From: Lentzea sp. NBRC 102530
GTDB taxonomy: Bacteria > Actinomycetota > Actinomycetes > Mycobacteriales > Pseudonocardiaceae
Assembly (NCBI RefSeq): GCF_030269365.1
Contig: NZ_BSTF01000018.1
Coordinates: forward strand, 62,001 to 126,000
Reading direction: 5' to 3'
Length of the DNA: 64,000 bases
A model generated the notes under the pieces. That model had not been told where the DNA came from. It saw nothing but the letters and a program-made list of their open reading frames with translations, and did not search any database. Positions 1 to 8,033 of the stretch are shown piece after piece. The translations under genes and the position numbers were made by a program. How positions within the stretch are numbered: the first letter of the stretch is position 1; each line of letters begins with the position of its first letter.

Positions 1-439
1 CGTGAACGAGATCGGCCCCGTCGCGTGGGGCTCGGACGGTTCCATGTCCGAGGTCATCCGCATCGACGACCGCGACTCGTTCATCCACCAGGAAGGCCAG
101 ACGGTCTTCCGGTGGGCGACGACGCAGATCGCACCGGTTGCGATCCGTGCCGCCGAACTCGCGGGTGTCGAACTGTCCGAAGTGGACGTGTTCGCCCCGC
201 ACCAGGCCAACCTCAGGATCATCGAAGCCATCGCCAAGCGCTTGCGCAACAATGGTGCGCGCGAGGACCTGAAGGTCGCTAGAGACATCGTCGAATCCGG
301 CAACACCTCCTCGGCCTCGATCCCCATGGCGCTCGACCACATGAGGACCGCGGGCGAGATCTCCTCGGGAGACGTGGTGTTGATGGTCGGTTTCGGCGCT
401 GGCCTGTCCTACGCGGGACAGGTCGTCAGGATCCCGTGA
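1..439 (+). CDS. fabH: 3-oxoacyl-ACP synthase III (KASIII), C-terminal part, cut by the window edge
   Basis: This is the C-terminal part of the condensing enzyme that starts fatty-acid chains from acyl-CoA and malonyl-ACP. About 145 residues are visible; the family is about 310-340 residues, so the N-terminal half with the catalytic Cys lies off the left edge. The His (in APHQAN) and Asn (in SGNTSSASIP) of the Cys-His-Asn triad are both present, as is the C-terminal glycine-rich GFGAGLSYAG strand. It ends 34 nt before acpP and is followed by fabF, the usual actinobacterial FAS II order. The first in-frame GTG at position 2 is not the true start. Confidence 0.95.
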   Translation, partial: VNEIGPVAWGSDGSMSEVIRIDDRDSFIHQEGQTVFRWATTQIAPVAIRAAELAGVELSEVDVFAPHQANLRIIEAIAKRLRNNGAREDLKVARDIVESGNTSSASIPMALDHMRTAGEISSGDVVLMVGFGAGLSYAGQVVRIP

Positions 440-473
440 GTTCTTCCACCGTTTCAATCGAAAGGGAACTTCA

Positions 474-710
474 GTGAGCGACAACGTCCTGTCCGGTCTT
501 GCCGAGATCGTCGAAGAGGTCGCCGGCGTTGCCGCCGACGACGTCACCGCTGAGAAGTCCTTCGTGGACGACCTCGACATCGACTCGCTGTCGATGGTCG
601 AGATCGCCGTCCAGGCTGAGGACAAGTTCGGCGTGAAGATCCCGGACGACGAGCTGGCGAACCTCAAGACCGTTGGTGACGCGGTGAACTACATCACCAG
701 CAACAAGTGA
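474..710 (+). CDS. acpP: Acyl carrier protein
   Basis: This 78-residue acidic carrier protein holds growing acyl chains on a phosphopantetheine arm. Ser38 in the DIDSLS motif is the attachment site. Length and the four-helix pattern fit FAS II ACP rather than a polyketide or peptide carrier domain, and its position between fabH and fabF supports that. The GTG start lies downstream of a GGGAA purine stretch (GAAAGGGAAC). Its stop codon overlaps the GTG of fabF, so the two are probably translationally coupled. Confidence 0.97.
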   Translation: MSDNVLSGLAEIVEEVAGVAADDVTAEKSFVDDLDIDSLSMVEIAVQAEDKFGVKIPDDELANLKTVGDAVNYITSNK

Positions 711-1942
711 CCTCGGGCATCGAGGTCGTCATCACCGGGCTGGGTGCCACCACCCCGCTCGGTGGTGATGTCACGTCCACCTGGGACGCGTTGCTGGCCG
801 GCAAGAGCGGCGTGGGTCCGATGACCCACGACTGGGTCGAGAAGTACGACCTGCCGGTCAAGATCGCGTCGCAGCTCGTGGTGGACCCGACCGAGGTGCT
901 CCCCCGAGTAGAGGCACGCCGCCTGGACCGCTCCGAGCAGGTCGCCATCGTGGCGTCCCGCCAGGCGTGGGCCGACGCGGGCCACGACGACGACACCGTC
1001 GACCGCCAGCGCCTCGCCGTGATCATCGGCACGGGCATCGGCGGCGCGATCACCCTGCTCACCCAGGACGACCTCCTGGAGCAGCACGGTCTGCGCAAGG
1101 TGTCGCCGCTGACCGTCCCGATGCTGATGCCGAACGGCCCGGCCGCGCACGTGGGCCTGGAACTGAAGGCACAGGCGGGCGTGCACGCCCCGGTCTCCGC
1201 GTGCGCGTCCGGCGCCGAGGCCATCGCGTGGGCCTACCGCATGATCATGTCCGGCGAAGCCGACGTGGTCGTCGCGGGCGGTGCCGAAGCGTGCATCACG
1301 GCCATCCCGGTCGCGGGCTTCTCGCAGGCCCGCACCATGAGCACCCGCAACGACGAGCCGGAGAAGGCCTCGCGACCGTTCGACACGGCCCGCGACGGTT
1401 TCGTCCTCGGCGAGGGCGCGGGCGTCATGGTCCTGGAACGCCGCGAGTTCGCAGAGGCGCGCGGGGCGAAGATCTACGGCCGCCTCGCAGGCATCGGCAC
1501 GTCGGCCGACGGCTACCACATCACGGCCCCGGACCCCGAGGGCGTGGGCCAGTCGCGCGCCATCGCCGCGGCCCTGCGCTCCGGCGGCATCGACCCGTCC
1601 GACGTGGGCCACGTGAACTGCCACGCCACCTCCACCCCGGTGGGCGACGTCGCGGAAACCGTGGCGATCCGCAAGGCGATCGGTGACCACCCGGTCCTGA
1701 CCGCGCCGAAGGGCGCACTGGGCCACCTGCTGGGCGCAGCAGGCGCGGTGGAAGCCATCGTCACCGTCCTGTCGATCCGCGACGGCATCGTTCCCCAGAC
1801 GCTCAACCTGGAGAACCTCGACCCGGCCGTCACGCTCGACGTGGTGGCGGGCGAGCCGCGCAAGATCAAGCTGGACGCCGCCGTGAACGACTCGTTCGGC
1901 TTCGGCGGCCACAACGTGGCACTGGCCTTCACCCCGGCCTAG
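707..1942 (+). CDS. fabF: 3-oxoacyl-ACP synthase II (KASII)
   Basis: This 411-residue condensing enzyme elongates acyl-ACP with malonyl-ACP in fatty-acid synthesis. The triad is visible as Cys166 (VSACASG), His306 (NCHATSTPVGD) and His340 (GHLLGAAGA), close to the spacing of E. coli FabF. The GFGGHN motif near the C terminus is also typical. The GTG start overlaps the acpP stop by 4 nt (GTGA). A strong hairpin at 1961-1990 follows 18 nt after the stop and probably ends the operon. Confidence 0.96.
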   Translation: MTSGIEVVITGLGATTPLGGDVTSTWDALLAGKSGVGPMTHDWVEKYDLPVKIASQLVVDPTEVLPRVEARRLDRSEQVAIVASRQAWADAGHDDDTVDRQRLAVIIGTGIGGAITLLTQDDLLEQHGLRKVSPLTVPMLMPNGPAAHVGLELKAQAGVHAPVSACASGAEAIAWAYRMIMSGEADVVVAGGAEACITAIPVAGFSQARTMSTRNDEPEKASRPFDTARDGFVLGEGAGVMVLERREFAEARGAKIYGRLAGIGTSADGYHITAPDPEGVGQSRAIAAALRSGGIDPSDVGHVNCHATSTPVGDVAETVAIRKAIGDHPVLTAPKGALGHLLGAAGAVEAIVTVLSIRDGIVPQTLNLENLDPAVTLDVVAGEPRKIKLDAAVNDSFGFGGHNVALAFTPA

Positions 1943-1960
1943 CCACACCGCTCGACCACG

Positions 1961-1990
1961 AGCCCCGACCCGAGCTTGCGGGTCGGGGCT
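1961..1990 (+). terminator. Hairpin terminator of the fabH-acpP-fabF operon
   Basis: A perfect 12-bp inverted repeat, AGCCCCGACCCG / CGGGTCGGGGCT, has a 6-nt loop and is followed by TTGTGTTG. It lies 18 nt after the fabF stop. The rest of the gap to 2306 holds no convincing gene. Confidence 0.85.
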
Positions 1991-2306
1991 TTGTGTTGCG
2001 CGAAGGGGGAAACGAGGCGAGGTGGCCACAGGACAGGTTCGGCACCAGGCGTGTGTCGAATCACGCGGGCGGGGTCACGCGTTCCGCGACCAATGACTCG
2101 AGGGCACGCGACGCGATCAGACGAACCGTCCGTCCTGGCCACACCGGTTCAGCACCTGGCCGGAAGACCTGTCCGAAACGACGGCCAAGCCCGCACTCCC
2201 ATACTTGAGCGAGCCAGACTCAACTTTGGAAGCGCACGCGGGGACCTTTCGTTTCCGTGGAGCGAACGCGAGGCCCCCGCGTGCCGAAAGCAGCGCGCGG
2301 GGAGTG

Positions 2307-2335
2307 GTCGCAGCCGCCCGCGAGGCGACTGCGAC
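2307..2335 (-). terminator. Hairpin just downstream of the gene ending at 2337
   Basis: Arms GTCGCAG and CTGCGAC, plus an inner CGCC/GGCG stem separated by one mismatch, form a stem of about 12 pairs with a 5-nt loop. It begins one nucleotide after the stop codon of the minus-strand gene. There is no T tract. The convergent stretch 1991-2306 shows no other structure I can support. Confidence 0.5.
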
Positions 2336-2336
2336 G

Positions 2337-2909
2337 TCAGCACTTCTCCATCTGCGGAGCCCGGCTCTCCAGAGCGTCGTCCACCTTCAACGCCCCGCCC
2401 TCCCAGGTCATCACGTACACCACCCGCCACCGGATGCACTTCTCCGGAAACGCGGGCGGAGCCTTCGCGACGTCCTGAGTGGACACGAACGAGATCAGCA
2501 CCCGCAGCCGCCGCCCCAGCACGTCGGACTCGATGCGCTGCACCACCATCCCGCCGTCCTTGGTGCTCTCGTAGGCGGCGATCCAGGTCTCCTCGCGCTG
2601 GGTGTCGAGGCGCTTGCGCGACACCACCAGCTGCCACTTGGGGAAGTCCAGCGTGTTGATCGAGTCGAAGTAGGTCTGCAGGACCCGCTGCACGGCGGTC
2701 CGGTCGGGGTGGGTGAACGAGTCGGGGCTCAGCCGCACCTCGGCCGACCCCGGCAGCGGTCCGACGACGGAGGACGACGGCACCGCAGGGGATCCGACTG
2801 CCTCGGCGGGTCGCGAGTAGACCGCGCGTCCCACCATTCCGGCCGCCACCGCGGCACCGGTGATCACGACCACGGCCGGCACCAGCCAGCGGCTCGCCAC
2901 GCTCCCCAC
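2337..2909 (-). CDS. Membrane-anchored protein of unknown function
   Basis: A 190-residue protein with one N-terminal membrane segment (about residues 8-27, WLVPAVVVITGAAVAAG) and the rest predicted outside. A Pro/Ser-rich linker (about 35-55) leads to a globular domain of about 130 residues (PDRTAVQRVLQTYFDSIN onward) whose size and start resemble the NTF2-like fold of many actinobacterial surface proteins; that fold call is a guess. It ends in a Cys (MEKC), with a second Cys in EKCIRW, so a disulfide is possible. It starts at GTG 2909. No neighbour suggests a role. Confidence 0.75.
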   Translation of the reverse strand: MGSVASRWLVPAVVVITGAAVAAGMVGRAVYSRPAEAVGSPAVPSSSVVGPLPGSAEVRLSPDSFTHPDRTAVQRVLQTYFDSINTLDFPKWQLVVSRKRLDTQREETWIAAYESTKDGGMVVQRIESDVLGRRLRVLISFVSTQDVAKAPPAFPEKCIRWRVVYVMTWEGGALKVDDALESRAPQMEKC

Positions 2910-3511
2910 GCGGCAAGCCTAGCCGCACGACACGCCCGGCAGCAGACGGCCGCGCACAAAACGTGTCGCGTTACATCCGAACACCGATTTCACTCGAACG
3001 ATTACATCACACCGCGAAATGACGACTCGCATGTAGCAAGACAATGTTTGGTACGTAATTGGTGATGCTCAATCTCATCCTATGAATGAGTTCCTTCGGG
3101 GGTCTCCGTACCGCCGTTCGGCCGTATCAAACACGCAATGGGAGCCATTTCCGGCTTCACCCGTAAAGAGCAGCCGACACGGCGCGTGCACAACGTTTGT
3201 ACCCGCCTAACTATACGTCGTGATCCACTTGGAATACCCCAGCTCACAGCCGTGCAAGATCAGGAACGCGGCAGTGCCGTTTAGCGGAAACCGGGCAGAC
3301 CGGCGCAGATGCCCCTCCAGCAAACATCTCATACGGGTGAGATGGGCCCAAACCTCATCACCACAAGTCACATACGCGCCGGTAACCGAGCGTCCTTCGG
3401 ACACGAACGGGCGACCCATATGACTCTAACGGCGGATTCCCCATAGGCTCGGATTTGTGCGGGAATATGCGGCATCGAAGAAAGCGAAAACGAACCAAGG
3501 GAGGGAATTCG
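2910..3511. promoter_or_regulatory. 600-nt AT-richer intergenic region upstream of the lanthipeptide operon
   Basis: No convincing gene is present. From about 2950 to 3480 the sequence is visibly richer in A/T than its surroundings, as expected for a regulated promoter region. It contains a perfect 7-bp inverted repeat, CATCTCA / TGAGATG (3325-3331 and 3338-3344, 6-nt spacer), and two TTACATC copies near 2974 and 3001. No clear -35/-10 pair could be chosen. The synthetase RBS AAGGGAGGG is at 3497-3505. No ramR-like activator lies nearby, so the regulator is unknown. Confidence 0.45.
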
Positions 3512-6070
3512 GTGGACCTCAGATACGAGGCGTACTGCTTCGCTGATCGGCAGTTCTACGATCTGCAGAGCAGCACCGAAAGCACCTCCAAGGACGACTT
3601 TTCCACCGAACTCCCCGCGCTCCCACCCGACTGGAGCACGGCTGAGCGCAACGTGTGGCGGCATCACCACCCGAAGGGGGTACAGCTCCCCAACCAAGGG
3701 TGGAAGATTCACGTTTCCGCTGGACTCGACAACGCCGGCCGGGTACTGAAGGCGACCTTCGACTACTGCGTCGAGCGGCGCATCAGCTTCAAGTACCTGC
3801 GGACGATGTCGATCGTGCTGGCGCGCAACTCCAAGTACGCCCCCCGCGAGGGCAGCGGCAAGCTGGTGACGATCTACCCGGTCGACGCCGCGCACCTGGA
3901 GCTGATCCTCACCGAGCTCGCGGAACTCCTCGACAACGAGCACGGCGCCTACATCCTCAGCGACCTGCGCTTCGGCAAGGGACCGCTGTACGTGCGCTAC
4001 GGCGGGTTCGCCGAGCAGTGGCTCGAGGTCGACGGGCAGCAGGTGCTCGCGATCGAGGGACCCGACGGCGAACTCGTCGCCGACAAGCGCAAGCCCGTCT
4101 TCAGCCTGCCCGAGTGGATCGAGCTGCCGGCGTTCCTCAAGCCGCACCTCGACGAGCGCAACGCGGGTGACCCGGAGCAGTTCCCGTACCGCATCAAGAG
4201 TTCACTGCACTTCTCCAACGGCGGCGGCGTCTACCTGGCCGACCGCAAGAGCGACGGCAAGGAGGTCGTGCTCAAGGAGGCACGTCCGCACGCCGGGCTC
4301 GACCGCGAGGGCGACGACGCCGTCGCCAGGCTCGACCGCGAGTACGAGATCCTCACGAAGCTGCAGGGCGTCAAGGGCGTGCCGGAGGTGTACGACCGCT
4401 TCACCGAGTGGGAGCACCTCTTCGTCGCCATGGAGTTCATGCCGGGGCGGTCGCTCGGGCAGTGGCTCGGCAGGCATTACCCGTTGACGCACAAGGACGT
4501 CAGCGACGAGACGATCGCCGAGTACAAGACCCGCGCCCTCGCGATGGTCGAGCGGGTCGAGAACCTCATGGCCCAGGTCCACGAGCGCGGCGTCGTCTTC
4601 GGCGACCTGCACACGCTCAACATCCTCGTGGACGAGGACGACGAGATCTCGCTCATCGACTTCGAGCTCAGCTCGACGATCGACGCCGTCCGCAAGCCCA
4701 CGCTCGGCGCGCCGGGGTTCCAGGCGCCGCGAGACCGCGACGGGTTCGACATCGACGCGCACCCGCTCGCCGCACTCCGGCTCTGGATCTTCCTGCCGCT
4801 CAACACGGTGCTGGAACTGGCGCCGGCGAAGATCCGGCAGCACGTCAAGGTCGTCCAGGAGCGCTTCGGGCTGACCGACGAGTACTGTGCGCCGATCATC
4901 GACGTGCTGACGCCGCGGGTCGACCCGCCGGCGGACCCCGCGTTCACCGAGTTCGACGAGGAGACGCCGGACTGGGCGTTGGTGCGCAAGGAGATCGCCA
5001 CCGCGATCCTGCACAGCGCCACCCCGCACCGCCACGACCGCCTCTTCCCCGGCGACATCGAGCAGTTCGAGACCGGCGGCACGAACTTCGGCCACGGCGC
5101 CGCGGGTGTGCTGCACGCACTGGCCGAGTCCGGCGAGGGCCGCTTCCCCGAGCACGAGCAGTGGCTCCTCGACGCGATCAGGAGAGACCCGCCCAAGCAG
5201 CCCGGTTTCCACACGGGAGCCCACGGCATCGCGCACGTGCTGGAGAACTTCGGCCACCACGACGCGGCGGCCGAGATCGTCGAGACCTATGCGGAGCTCG
5301 TACCGTCCACACAGGACCACGGTCTCAGCGCGGGGCTCTCCGGCATCGGCCTGAACCTGCTGCACTTCGCGGACAGCCGGCAGAACGACGACTACGCCGC
5401 CCAGGCCGAGCAGCTCGCGGAACGGCTCGCGAAGCAGTTCACCGACGCACCGAACACCGAGAAGGCCAGGGCAGGTCTGCTGCACGGCTGGTCCGGACCG
5501 GCGTTGTTCTTCCTGCGGATGTTCGAGCACACGGGCGAACGCCGCTGGCTCAAGCTCTCGGAACAGGCGCTCGAACGCGACCTGGCCGAGACGATGATCG
5601 CGCTCGACGGCTCGCTGCAGGTGCGCGACGGCACGCTCAGAAGCCTTCCGTACGTGGGCATCGGCGGCGCCGGCATCGCGCTGGTGCTGACGGAGTTCGC
5701 GAAGCACGCTCCGGAACGCCCGTGCGTCGAGAAGCTCCCCGAGCTGCTCAGCGGGTGCACCGGCGAGTTCGTCATCCAGCCCGCGTTCACGCTGGGCAGG
5801 GCCGGACTCCTCGCCACCCTGGCGCACGCGACCAGGTACCAGCCGAACGCCCGGTTCGAACGCGCGATCGGGCAGCACCTCAAGGCTTTGGGCTGGCACG
5901 CGGCACGGTACAGCGGGGGCCTCGCGTTCCCCGGCGTGCAGCTGCGGCGGCTCTCCATGGACCTCAACACCGGCGGTGCGGGCGTCCTGCTCGCCATCGC
6001 GTCCACTGTGGACGAGAAACCGCCACTGCCCTTCCTGGGCTCACGAACGCCGGTCCTCGCGGACCGGTAG
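3512..6070 (+). CDS. Class III lanthipeptide synthetase (LanKC, RamC-like)
   Basis: An 852-residue trifunctional enzyme that should phosphorylate Ser/Thr of the precursor, eliminate phosphate and cyclise Cys onto the dehydro residues. Residues about 1-230 form the lyase region and open with the family-typical MDLRYEAYCFADRQFYD. A Ser/Thr-kinase-like domain follows, with the ATP lysine in VVLKEA (about 254), catalytic Asp365 in GDLHTLN and Asp383 in DFE. The C-terminal LanC-like domain (about 525-850) lacks the Cys-Cys-His zinc ligands, which separates class III from class IV. I chose GTG 3512 because AAGGGAGGG lies 6 nt upstream; the frame opens further at 3455. The precursor follows 40 nt later, as in ramC-ramS. 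Confidence 0.93.
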   Translation: MDLRYEAYCFADRQFYDLQSSTESTSKDDFSTELPALPPDWSTAERNVWRHHHPKGVQLPNQGWKIHVSAGLDNAGRVLKATFDYCVERRISFKYLRTMSIVLARNSKYAPREGSGKLVTIYPVDAAHLELILTELAELLDNEHGAYILSDLRFGKGPLYVRYGGFAEQWLEVDGQQVLAIEGPDGELVADKRKPVFSLPEWIELPAFLKPHLDERNAGDPEQFPYRIKSSLHFSNGGGVYLADRKSDGKEVVLKEARPHAGLDREGDDAVARLDREYEILTKLQGVKGVPEVYDRFTEWEHLFVAMEFMPGRSLGQWLGRHYPLTHKDVSDETIAEYKTRALAMVERVENLMAQVHERGVVFGDLHTLNILVDEDDEISLIDFELSSTIDAVRKPTLGAPGFQAPRDRDGFDIDAHPLAALRLWIFLPLNTVLELAPAKIRQHVKVVQERFGLTDEYCAPIIDVLTPRVDPPADPAFTEFDEETPDWALVRKEIATAILHSATPHRHDRLFPGDIEQFETGGTNFGHGAAGVLHALAESGEGRFPEHEQWLLDAIRRDPPKQPGFHTGAHGIAHVLENFGHHDAAAEIVETYAELVPSTQDHGLSAGLSGIGLNLLHFADSRQNDDYAAQAEQLAERLAKQFTDAPNTEKARAGLLHGWSGPALFFLRMFEHTGERRWLKLSEQALERDLAETMIALDGSLQVRDGTLRSLPYVGIGGAGIALVLTEFAKHAPERPCVEKLPELLSGCTGEFVIQPAFTLGRAGLLATLAHATRYQPNARFERAIGQHLKALGWHAARYSGGLAFPGVQLRRLSMDLNTGGAGVLLAIASTVDEKPPLPFLGSRTPVLADR

Positions 6071-6110
6071 CAAGAAAGAGATCGATCCCTCGATATTAGG
6101 AGATAGTGTC

Positions 6111-6275
6111 ATGGGCTTCATCCTTGACATGCAGGACCTCGAGACCCCCGAGGCCCCGGCCAACGTGATGGCCGGCGGCGGCAGCGGCCACGGTGGCGGC
6201 GGTTCCACGACCGCGTCCAGCGCCTCCCTGCTGCTCCCCTGCAGCCACAGCAGCGCGTCGCTGCTGCTGTGCTGA
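6111..6275 (+). CDS. Class III lanthipeptide precursor (SapB/AmfS-like)
   Basis: A 54-residue precursor peptide. The leader has the class III leader helix ILDMQDLETP, then a glycine-rich stretch (AGGGSGHGGGG), then a core with two Ser-x2-Ser-x(3-5)-Cys motifs: Ser36/Ser39/Cys44 (SSASLLLPC) and Ser47/Ser50/Cys54 (SSASLLLC). These spacings permit two lanthionine or labionin rings and closely echo the LLLC ring of SapB. The last residue is Cys. ATG 6111 has AGGAGA 8 nt upstream. Two hairpins separate it from the exporters. The product is predicted to be an amphipathic morphogen-like peptide; leader cleavage probably falls in or near the Gly stretch, which is inference. Confidence 0.92.
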   Translation: MGFILDMQDLETPEAPANVMAGGGSGHGGGGSTTASSASLLLPCSHSSASLLLC

Positions 6276-6301
6276 TCTAGCTCCACCAGCACGTGACGGC
6301 C

Positions 6302-6334
6302 GGTGAGCGGCATAGGCGAAGTATGCCGCTCACC
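6302..6334 (+). terminator. First hairpin after the lanthipeptide precursor
   Basis: A perfect 13-bp stem, GGTGAGCGGCATA / TATGCCGCTCACC, with a 7-nt loop, begins 27 nt after the precursor stop. There is no T tract. It is likely an attenuator or 3'-end stabiliser that keeps precursor mRNA above exporter mRNA. Confidence 0.7.
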
Positions 6335-6342
6335 CGCCTGAA

Positions 6343-6376
6343 GAGGGCTCGGCAGCCGGCCAGCTGCCGGGCCCTC
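6343..6376 (+). terminator. Second hairpin, before the exporter genes
   Basis: A 14-pair stem with one T-G wobble, GAGGGCTCGGCAGC (6343-6356) against GCTGCCGGGCCCTC (6363-6376), has a 6-nt loop. It starts 9 nt after the first hairpin and ends 40 nt before the first exporter ATG. Two back-to-back stems point to differential expression within the operon. Confidence 0.6.
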
Positions 6377-6416
6377 GCTTCATGATGGGCCTTGCAGACC
6401 CCCGGAGGAACAGCCG

Positions 6417-8033
6417 ATGACCAAACCCGGTGACCAGCTGTTGTTCTCCACCGTCAAACGCGACTACCGCCCGTGGTTGCTGCTCGTGAACGCCGCCGTG
6501 GCCACGACCGGCGGCCTGCTCCTCCCCGCCGCCCTCGCCGGCGCCGTCGACATGGCGCTGAGCGGCACGTTCGTGCTGGTCACGATCGTGTTCCTGCTCG
6601 TCCTCGCGGGTGTCGAGATCTTCGCGGACGCCATCGGCATCGTGCTCGCCGCGAGCATCACCGCCCGCGCCACGGCCTGGCTGCGCCGCCGCGTCACCCG
6701 GCACCTGCTCACCCTCGGTCACCCCTCGCCGTTCGCCGCGGGAGACGCTGTCAGCAGGGTCACGGGCGACTGCGGCAATGCCGGCACCATCGCGACGACC
6801 GTGATCGGCCTCCTCGTCACCGTCGTCTCGTCCGTCGGCTCGGTCGTCGCACTCGCCCTGCTGGACTGGCGACTCGCCGTCGTCTTCCTGATCAGCGCTC
6901 CGCTCGCCGCGGTTCTCGTCCGCACGCACATGCGCCTCACCGCCGACGACGTCCTGGCGTACCAGGAGATCTCCGGCGAGGTCTCCGCGAGACTGCTCGA
7001 CTCCGTGTCCGGTCTGCGCACGATCGCGTCCGCCGGCATCGCCGACCGCGAGGCGGACCGCGTGCTGGAGCCGCTCCCCCGGCTCGCCGCGGCGGGCGGC
7101 GGCATGTGGCGCACCCAGGCGAAGATGATGTGGCGGGCCGGACTCCTGCTGCCCGCCGTCGAGGTCGCGGTGCTCGCCGCCGCCGGTTTCGGCGTGATGC
7201 AGGGAAGACTGAGCACCGGTGACGTGCTGGCCGCGCTCGGCTACGCGGCGCTCGGCATGGGGATCGTCGGCCAGATGACCCAGCTGACCGTGCTCGAACG
7301 CACCCGCGCCAGCGCCGGCCGGATCGCCGAGGTGCTCGACGCGAAACCTCCGAAACGTCCGCAGCCCAAGCGCTCCAACGGCGTCATCGAGCTGCGCAAC
7401 GTCAGCGTCGACGGCGCCCTGCACGGCGTGAACCTGATGATCCCGGCCGGCACGTTCGTCGCGGTCGTCGGCAGTTCGGGCGCCGGCAAGTCGACGCTCG
7501 CGGCGGTGCTCGGCGGACTGTCCGCTGTGGACTCCGGCGAGGTCTCCGGTCACGACTCGGTCGGCTACGCCTTCGAACGACCCGCGCTGCTCGGCGCGAC
7601 GGTCGGCCGCTGCATCGGCTACGGCACCGACGCCGACGAGGTCCAGGTGCGTGACGCCGCCGTCGCCGCGCAGGTCCACGACGTGCTGATCCGGTTGCCC
7701 CAGGGCTACGAGACGCCGATGGCCGACGCCCCGCTCTCGGGCGGTGAGGCGCAACGGATCGGGCTCGCCCGCGCGATCGTGCGCGACCCGGACGTGCTCG
7801 TGCTCGACGACGCCACCGCCAGTCTGGACACCGTGACCGAGGCCAAAGTGGACAGGGCACTGGTCACCGCGCTGCCCGGCCGGACGAGGATCGTCGTGAC
7901 GCACCGGCCCGCGACGGCGTCCAGGGCGGACTTCGTGGTGTGGCTCGAGAAGGGCCGGATCAGGGGTACGGGTTCGCACCGGGCTCTGTGGCACAACGAG
8001 GACTACCGCGCCGTGTTCACCGGGGGCGAGTGA
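6417..8033 (+). CDS. ABC exporter, fused membrane and ATPase domains (RamA-like)
   Basis: A 538-residue half-transporter, probably one subunit of a heterodimeric lanthipeptide exporter. Six membrane segments occupy about residues 20-300. The ATPase domain has Walker A GSSGAGKST (about 352-360), signature LSGGEAQ (about 440), Walker B VLVLDDATASLD (about 461) and the switch His in VVTHRP. The Walker B base is Asp rather than Glu, suggesting this is the weak, non-consensus site of the pair. There is no C39 peptidase domain, so leader removal must happen elsewhere. ATG 6417 has GGAGGA 8 nt upstream. Its stop overlaps the next start by 1 nt (TGATG). Confidence 0.92.
   Translation: MTKPGDQLLFSTVKRDYRPWLLLVNAAVATTGGLLLPAALAGAVDMALSGTFVLVTIVFLLVLAGVEIFADAIGIVLAASITARATAWLRRRVTRHLLTLGHPSPFAAGDAVSRVTGDCGNAGTIATTVIGLLVTVVSSVGSVVALALLDWRLAVVFLISAPLAAVLVRTHMRLTADDVLAYQEISGEVSARLLDSVSGLRTIASAGIADREADRVLEPLPRLAAAGGGMWRTQAKMMWRAGLLLPAVEVAVLAAAGFGVMQGRLSTGDVLAALGYAALGMGIVGQMTQLTVLERTRASAGRIAEVLDAKPPKRPQPKRSNGVIELRNVSVDGALHGVNLMIPAGTFVAVVGSSGAGKSTLAAVLGGLSAVDSGEVSGHDSVGYAFERPALLGATVGRCIGYGTDADEVQVRDAAVAAQVHDVLIRLPQGYETPMADAPLSGGEAQRIGLARAIVRDPDVLVLDDATASLDTVTEAKVDRALVTALPGRTRIVVTHRPATASRADFVVWLEKGRIRGTGSHRALWHNEDYRAVFTGGE

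Noticed and set aside
2149-2928. Alternative minus-strand frame over the 2337-2909 gene
   Set aside because: The chosen frame has a membrane anchor and a plausible folded domain; the alternative is Arg/Gly-rich without structure.
3455-3511. Upstream GTG start for the lanthipeptide synthetase
   Set aside because: It would add 19 basic residues; GTG 3512 has a far better RBS and gives the family-typical N terminus.
4202-5899. 565-codon antisense frame inside the lanthipeptide synthetase
   Set aside because: The sense strand has complete kinase and LanC motifs; the antisense product resembles nothing.
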